Positions 60,037 through 64,000 of a stretch of 64,000 nt of DNA are shown in pieces. The notes under the pieces are model-generated. The model was not told the origin of the DNA, searched no databases, and was given only the letters and a program-made list of their open reading frames with translations. Position numbers and translations under genes: made by a program. Positions within the stretch are counted from its first letter, which is position 1; each line of letters opens with the position of its first letter. Source of the stretch: Axinella damicornis (lineage: Eukaryota; Porifera; Demospongiae; Axinellida; Axinellidae); assembly GCA_963931865.1 (NCBI GenBank), contig OZ007514.1:4208084-4272083 (forward strand). Reading direction: 5' to 3'.

Positions 60037-60569
60037 TTCTACAGAATTTATTGTGCTGAATGTTTGGGGTCCACTGCCGTTTTGACCTATGATGGCTATG
60101 GCAATAGTATGTACACATCCGGGCCCTTTCTAGTCATATTGTCAGCACATACATAAAAGCTGCTACTTGTATACTACCTTAGACTATAGCTATGCATGAC
60201 ATGCTGTACATGACTGTCGTACCAAGAAACAGAACTGGAATTCACTAGAGACACAGTAAGTCAATGTAATGTAATGGTTACAATGCCATTAACACAGGCC
60301 TGCCACTATACTAAACCACGTGGTTATATGTTAAGTACTATTAGCTAAGATAGCTAGCAAGAAGTACTTCAGGATATAATCTTGGACATAATCTATGCAT
60401 GTGACTGAAATAGAACTGGGTACACAAACTGGAAATTATTATTTATTTTTTTGTTGCAAAAGCGCAAGGATACAAGAGTAGCTTGTAGTGATAGCTATAA
60501 TAAATATTGTACCCTAAAGTGAGTAAACTAAAATGATGCACTCAAATTACTTGGGCTAGCAGTACAGCG

Positions 60570-62015
60570 CCGGCGCGAGCTATTTTGGAGTGGTACGGCC
60601 ACTGCCGAAGGGAGGGAATAGAGGCGTGAAGTGTCGATCTGTCCGCGCGAAGCGCGGAAAATTTTTTTCACCTTCATTTTTCAGTTGTCTGGATGGGCTC
60701 TCGTGGCACCTTCGTGCTTTGCACTGCACTGTAACTGCTTTCTGCTTTCCGTGTCATCCGTGACCGTCGACGTGGACTGGAGTGTCACGATAATGCGCGC
60801 TTTGCGCGCATAACTTCTAGAACGGGGAAGGTATACCGGTAGCCCACGCCTACTGATTGGGGCGAGCCTGAGCGAGCCCCACATAGACGAGTTTGCTGTG
60901 AATTTTCTTTATTTCTATATATATATATATAATATATATATATATCGTACGTCGTGCCGTAAATCACTTCCTGCTCGTATTTTGCGTGTCATTGCGTCAT
61001 GCGTTAATTCAAACCACGTACCACAAACGAACTCAAGTCACCATTGCAACGTCAACGACATAGACACGAACCATGAACGGTCTACCTCAACAAGGATGGA
61101 GCGCGCGGTGAGGGGCTATATAAAGCATTTCATGAAGACGGGGAGAGTGCTTCAAGCGATCTCATGTCCTGCGTGCAGAGCACATCATGGTGTGCATTAG
61201 CTAGCTAGCTAGCATGCATGCAGGCTTTAGTAGCTATAAACCATCACAGTGTGTTAGACTGCTGCTTCAGCTATTGCCAGAGGATGGGAACTTGACTGGT
61301 CTGCGCTCCGTAACACTTACCTCACTGTGACATGCAGTCAAGACACAGATCTGGCATCAGCAGAGAATGAGAAAGTCGCCCTCCGGTGGTGATAACAAAG
61401 ACAGAGAGCTCTCCTGGACCTAGCTACCTACCAGACTGCTTCGGCTAACCTGATTCGCAGTTGCTGTGAAGTGCATGGGTGTATTTTAGTGTCATAATTT
61501 CTGTGTCCTTAAGTCGTGCTATGCTCTCTGTCACATTCAGATAACATGCACTGACAGTCATGCACATGCATCTGCTCCATGTAGGAACACATGCTCATGC
61601 AACTGCTCCATGAACATTCGACAACTGTACTCGCTCAGGCTCGCCCCACAATGTTCTGCATTCGTCTAGTTAATTGGGGCGAGCGTGAGCGAGCCCCACA
61701 TAGACGCGACTCTATATATCTGTCGTACGTCGTGCCGTAAATCACTTCTTGCCCGTATTTTGCGTGTTCTTGCGTCGGCTCACAATCACGGCATTGCGGA
61801 GACCATCTAGAGAAGACACGAACTATAAACAGTCTACTTCAATTGCAACAAGGCCACAGCGACTTGGATCTGGAGACTATCTGACTGAGACACGTACCTC
61901 AACAAGGCGTGACTGAGACACGAGCTATGAACAGTCCACCAGAGCCGTACCTAGGCGACTAAAAAGTGGTACGGCCAAAACCGTACCGGCCGTACCGGCC
62001 GCGCCGGCCCTGCAG
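60570..62015. mobile_element. Composite repeat island with GCGCCGGC and GTACGGCC motifs
   Basis: The left side (cagcgccggcgcgag, then gtggtacggcc) and right side (gtggtacggcc, then gcgccggccctg) share motifs, suggesting one inserted unit. Inside, a segment starting attggggcgagc...gagccccacatagacg (60857-60890) recurs at 61674-61706, followed both times by cgtacgtcgtgccgtaaatc. A (TA)n run lies at 60916-60945. No intact coding region. Boundaries are approximate. Confidence 0.5.
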
Positions 62016-62017
62016 TA

Positions 62018-62310
62018 TGAATCTTTGGCTAGTAGTATGAGTCACTTGGGCTAGTAGTATGAGTCACTTGGGCTAGCAGTATGATCGAGTCACTTGGGCT
62101 AGTATATAGTATGAGTCACTTGGGCTAGCAGTATGAGTCACTTGGGCTACGTAGTAGTATGAGTCACTTGGGCTAGCAGTATGAGTCACTTGCTCTAGCA
62201 GTATGAGTCACTTGCGCTAGCAGTATGAGTCACTTGCGCTAGCAGTATGAGTCACTTGCGCTAGCAGTATGAGTCTTGGGCTAGTAGTTTAATTATGAGT
62301 CACTTGCATG
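62018..62310. repeat. 22-bp minisatellite (agtatgagtcacttgggcta)
   Basis: About twelve units of agtatgagtcacttgggcta plus gc or gt, with cttgcg variants. TGAGTCA in each unit is the AP-1 type palindrome. Located about 230 bp upstream of the second receptor gene; single related units lie at 54138 and 60550. Confidence 0.9.
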
Positions 62311-62535
62311 GGCTACCATTTGTTAACTCTCCATCCCCCACACCGCTCATAAATTAATAATTCGACAGCCACTTGATTGGCTAGTAGTAATTATGGGAAA
62401 TTTTAGCCCCTGTTATAAAATGAAGCTCAAGAAATAGATGGAGTAGCCCTATGCCAAGGCTGAATAAGTCATGCAGGGCGCTATTTAAAGTAATGTTTTA
62501 CGCATGTTTCTGTAACTGCAGACACTGAAACTCAC

Positions 62536-64000
62536 ATGGATACAGTGAGCATTGTCGTGAGTCTACTGTCCTTCCAACTTGCCTCTGCTGATCTGCTGTA
62601 CGTTCGACCCTCAAATGAGACTCCCTGCCTTGCTGAACCATGCTATCTTCTGCCTCAGGTTCTGCAGAATGCAGCAGAATACCTCGTCTCAAATACAACA
62701 GTTTTTGTTATGCCTGGCCACTATGAGGTCAATGAAGCCGTAGTGATAAGTGATGTTAGTAACGTCACAATAATGGGATCAGAATCGGAAAACACCACTA
62801 TTCAGTGCAATGGACAGTTCACTTTGTTTGTCTCTAACGTTTCCGGCATTGTGATTTCAAGTTTGGACTTCAACTGGAATGCTCGTAATCAATGGACACA
62901 AAGTGTACTGGTAGTATTCGACTCTTGTATGACTTTGATGGACACCAGTTTCACCAACTCAGTTGGACGTTGCATTAGCGTTTATAATAGCAACCTGAAA
63001 TTTGAGGGAAATACAGAATTCAAGGGCATTAAATGCTATTCGGGTTGTGGTATTCATGCAGCTGACAACACCAATGTTTTATTCAATGGAAATACAGTTT
63101 TTGAAGAAAATGAAGCTGATTACTATGGAAGCAGTATTTTAGCTTACAACAGGAGCAGCCTCAAGTTCATTGGTGCAGTATTGTTTCGGAACAACAAGTG
63201 TTCCAGTGGTTGTGGAGTTTATGCATTAGACCACATCAACATCTCACTCAAAGGAAGCATGATATTTGAAGGAAACGAGGCTAGTACTGGCAGCGGAATC
63301 TCTGCTAGCTCTTATGATAACATTGAGTTTCATGGCACAGTAAAATTTCGGAACAACAGTTGCACTGGTGGTTGTGGTATTTACGCTGTAGACCACATCA
63401 ACATCTGTTTTAATGGAAGTGTGATAGTTGATGGAAATGAAGCTGTTCTAGGTAGTGGTATATATGCTGGAAGTGGTGGTGTAAGCATTGAATTTCTGGG
63501 TACAACTGAGTTTCAGAGCAACAGATGTACAGATGGCTGTGGTATATACGCACATGCATGCACTAACATCTCCTTCAATGGACACAGTACGATATTTGTA
63601 GGAAACAGAGGCGGCAGTGGCATCTCCGTACACAACAGTAGTAATATTCACTTTCTTGGTACAACAGTGTTTGCAAACAACTCATGCATCATTGGTTGTG
63701 GCATTCACATTAGTACATACACCAATGTCTCATTTGATGCAAGTGTAACGTTTGAGGACAATAGAAGTTATTTGTATGGTGGAGCAGCTGCTGTTATTGA
63801 CAGCACATTGAAGTTTAATGGCAGAGCAGCATTTCATGGTAATCAGGCACTGTATGGAGGTGCACTCTACCTAGTTACAGATATGAATCCAGCCCTCCTT
63901 CTAAACTCCAGTGCCGAGATTAGCATCGCTGCAAACTATGCATCAGAGTACGGAGGAGGCATCAACATTGAAAGTCTCCCCAGTCCAAGTCTTTCGCTGC
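62536..64000 (+). CDS. Second PMP-repeat receptor, 5' part (runs off window)
   Basis: ATG at 62536 opens 488 codons without a stop to the window end. The signal peptide is MDTVSIVVSLLSFQLASA. The N-terminal part has the same layout as the gene at 54328 (a YVRPSNETPCLAEPCY-type start versus KPTPRTSCPADPCF). Repeats then follow the pattern CGIYA.D..NISFNG...FEGNEA..GSGI, with cysteines (CSSGCG, CTGGCG, CTDGCG) that are absent from the repeats of the first gene. Each unit alternates a Cys form and a plain form, about 60 residues per pair. The membrane domain is expected downstream of the window. Tandem family member, same strand. Confidence 0.78.
   Translation, partial: MDTVSIVVSLLSFQLASADLLYVRPSNETPCLAEPCYLLPQVLQNAAEYLVSNTTVFVMPGHYEVNEAVVISDVSNVTIMGSESENTTIQCNGQFTLFVSNVSGIVISSLDFNWNARNQWTQSVLVVFDSCMTLMDTSFTNSVGRCISVYNSNLKFEGNTEFKGIKCYSGCGIHAADNTNVLFNGNTVFEENEADYYGSSILAYNRSSLKFIGAVLFRNNKCSSGCGVYALDHINISLKGSMIFEGNEASTGSGISASSYDNIEFHGTVKFRNNSCTGGCGIYAVDHINICFNGSVIVDGNEAVLGSGIYAGSGGVSIEFLGTTEFQSNRCTDGCGIYAHACTNISFNGHSTIFVGNRGGSGISVHNSSNIHFLGTTVFANNSCIIGCGIHISTYTNVSFDASVTFEDNRSYLYGGAAAVIDSTLKFNGRAAFHGNQALYGGALYLVTDMNPALLLNSSAEISIAANYASEYGGGINIESLPSPSLSL

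Overview
The window looks like a stretch of animal nuclear genome. Genes are split by GT-AG introns, and a Cdc42 GTPase, a formin FH2 domain and a p190RhoGAP-type GTPase are present. Mobile and simple repeats fill most of the remaining DNA. Large receptors built from PMP-type (GGxx/FxxN) beta-helix repeats and a polytopic membrane domain at 54-64 kb favour a sponge or another early-branching animal. That placement is inference from gene content only. A run of N at 53303-53502 shows this is an assembled scaffold.

Layout. 0.2-10.4 kb, plus strand: the 3' part of a formin gene, whose introns are packed with DNA-transposon derivatives. 12.2-16.7 kb, minus strand: a complete four-exon Cdc42 gene of 191 residues, convergent with the formin. 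17-22 kb: mostly repeats, including a tRNA-like SINE, long hairpins and a 0.5 kb polypyrimidine tract. 22-35 kb: a segmental duplication carrying two nearly identical intronless-CDS genes for a 254-residue secreted protein (23.4-24.1 and 31.8-32.5 kb). 36-39.7 kb: a 27-bp minisatellite with CRE-like palindromes and three TTAA-flanked elements laid end to end. 39.9-51.4 kb, minus strand: a three-exon gene joining a p190RhoGAP-like GTPase/FF head to a very long tail rich in proline and YxN motifs, with no RhoGAP domain. A Crypton-like tyrosine recombinase gene sits in its first intron on the plus strand. 54.3-58.5 kb: a PMP-repeat receptor gene with one frameshift. 62.5-64.0 kb: the 5' part of a second, divergent member.

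The clearest common thread among the genes is Rho signalling: a formin (actin nucleator and typical Rho effector), Cdc42 and a p190-type protein lie within 51 kb. The sequence does not show that they are co-regulated.

The richest signal is the mobile DNA. Precise boundaries could be read for several families: (1) foldback elements with TAG(C/T)CTCG termini and 9-10 bp target duplications, down to 36 and 40 bp palindromes; (2) TTAA-flanked elements; (3) CACAGGAGAAA elements with 3-bp duplications in all three copies; (4) a 506-bp element with a 7-bp duplication whose empty site survives in the paralogous segment; (5) a 646-bp foldback element loaded with CTCGAG-centred palindromes.
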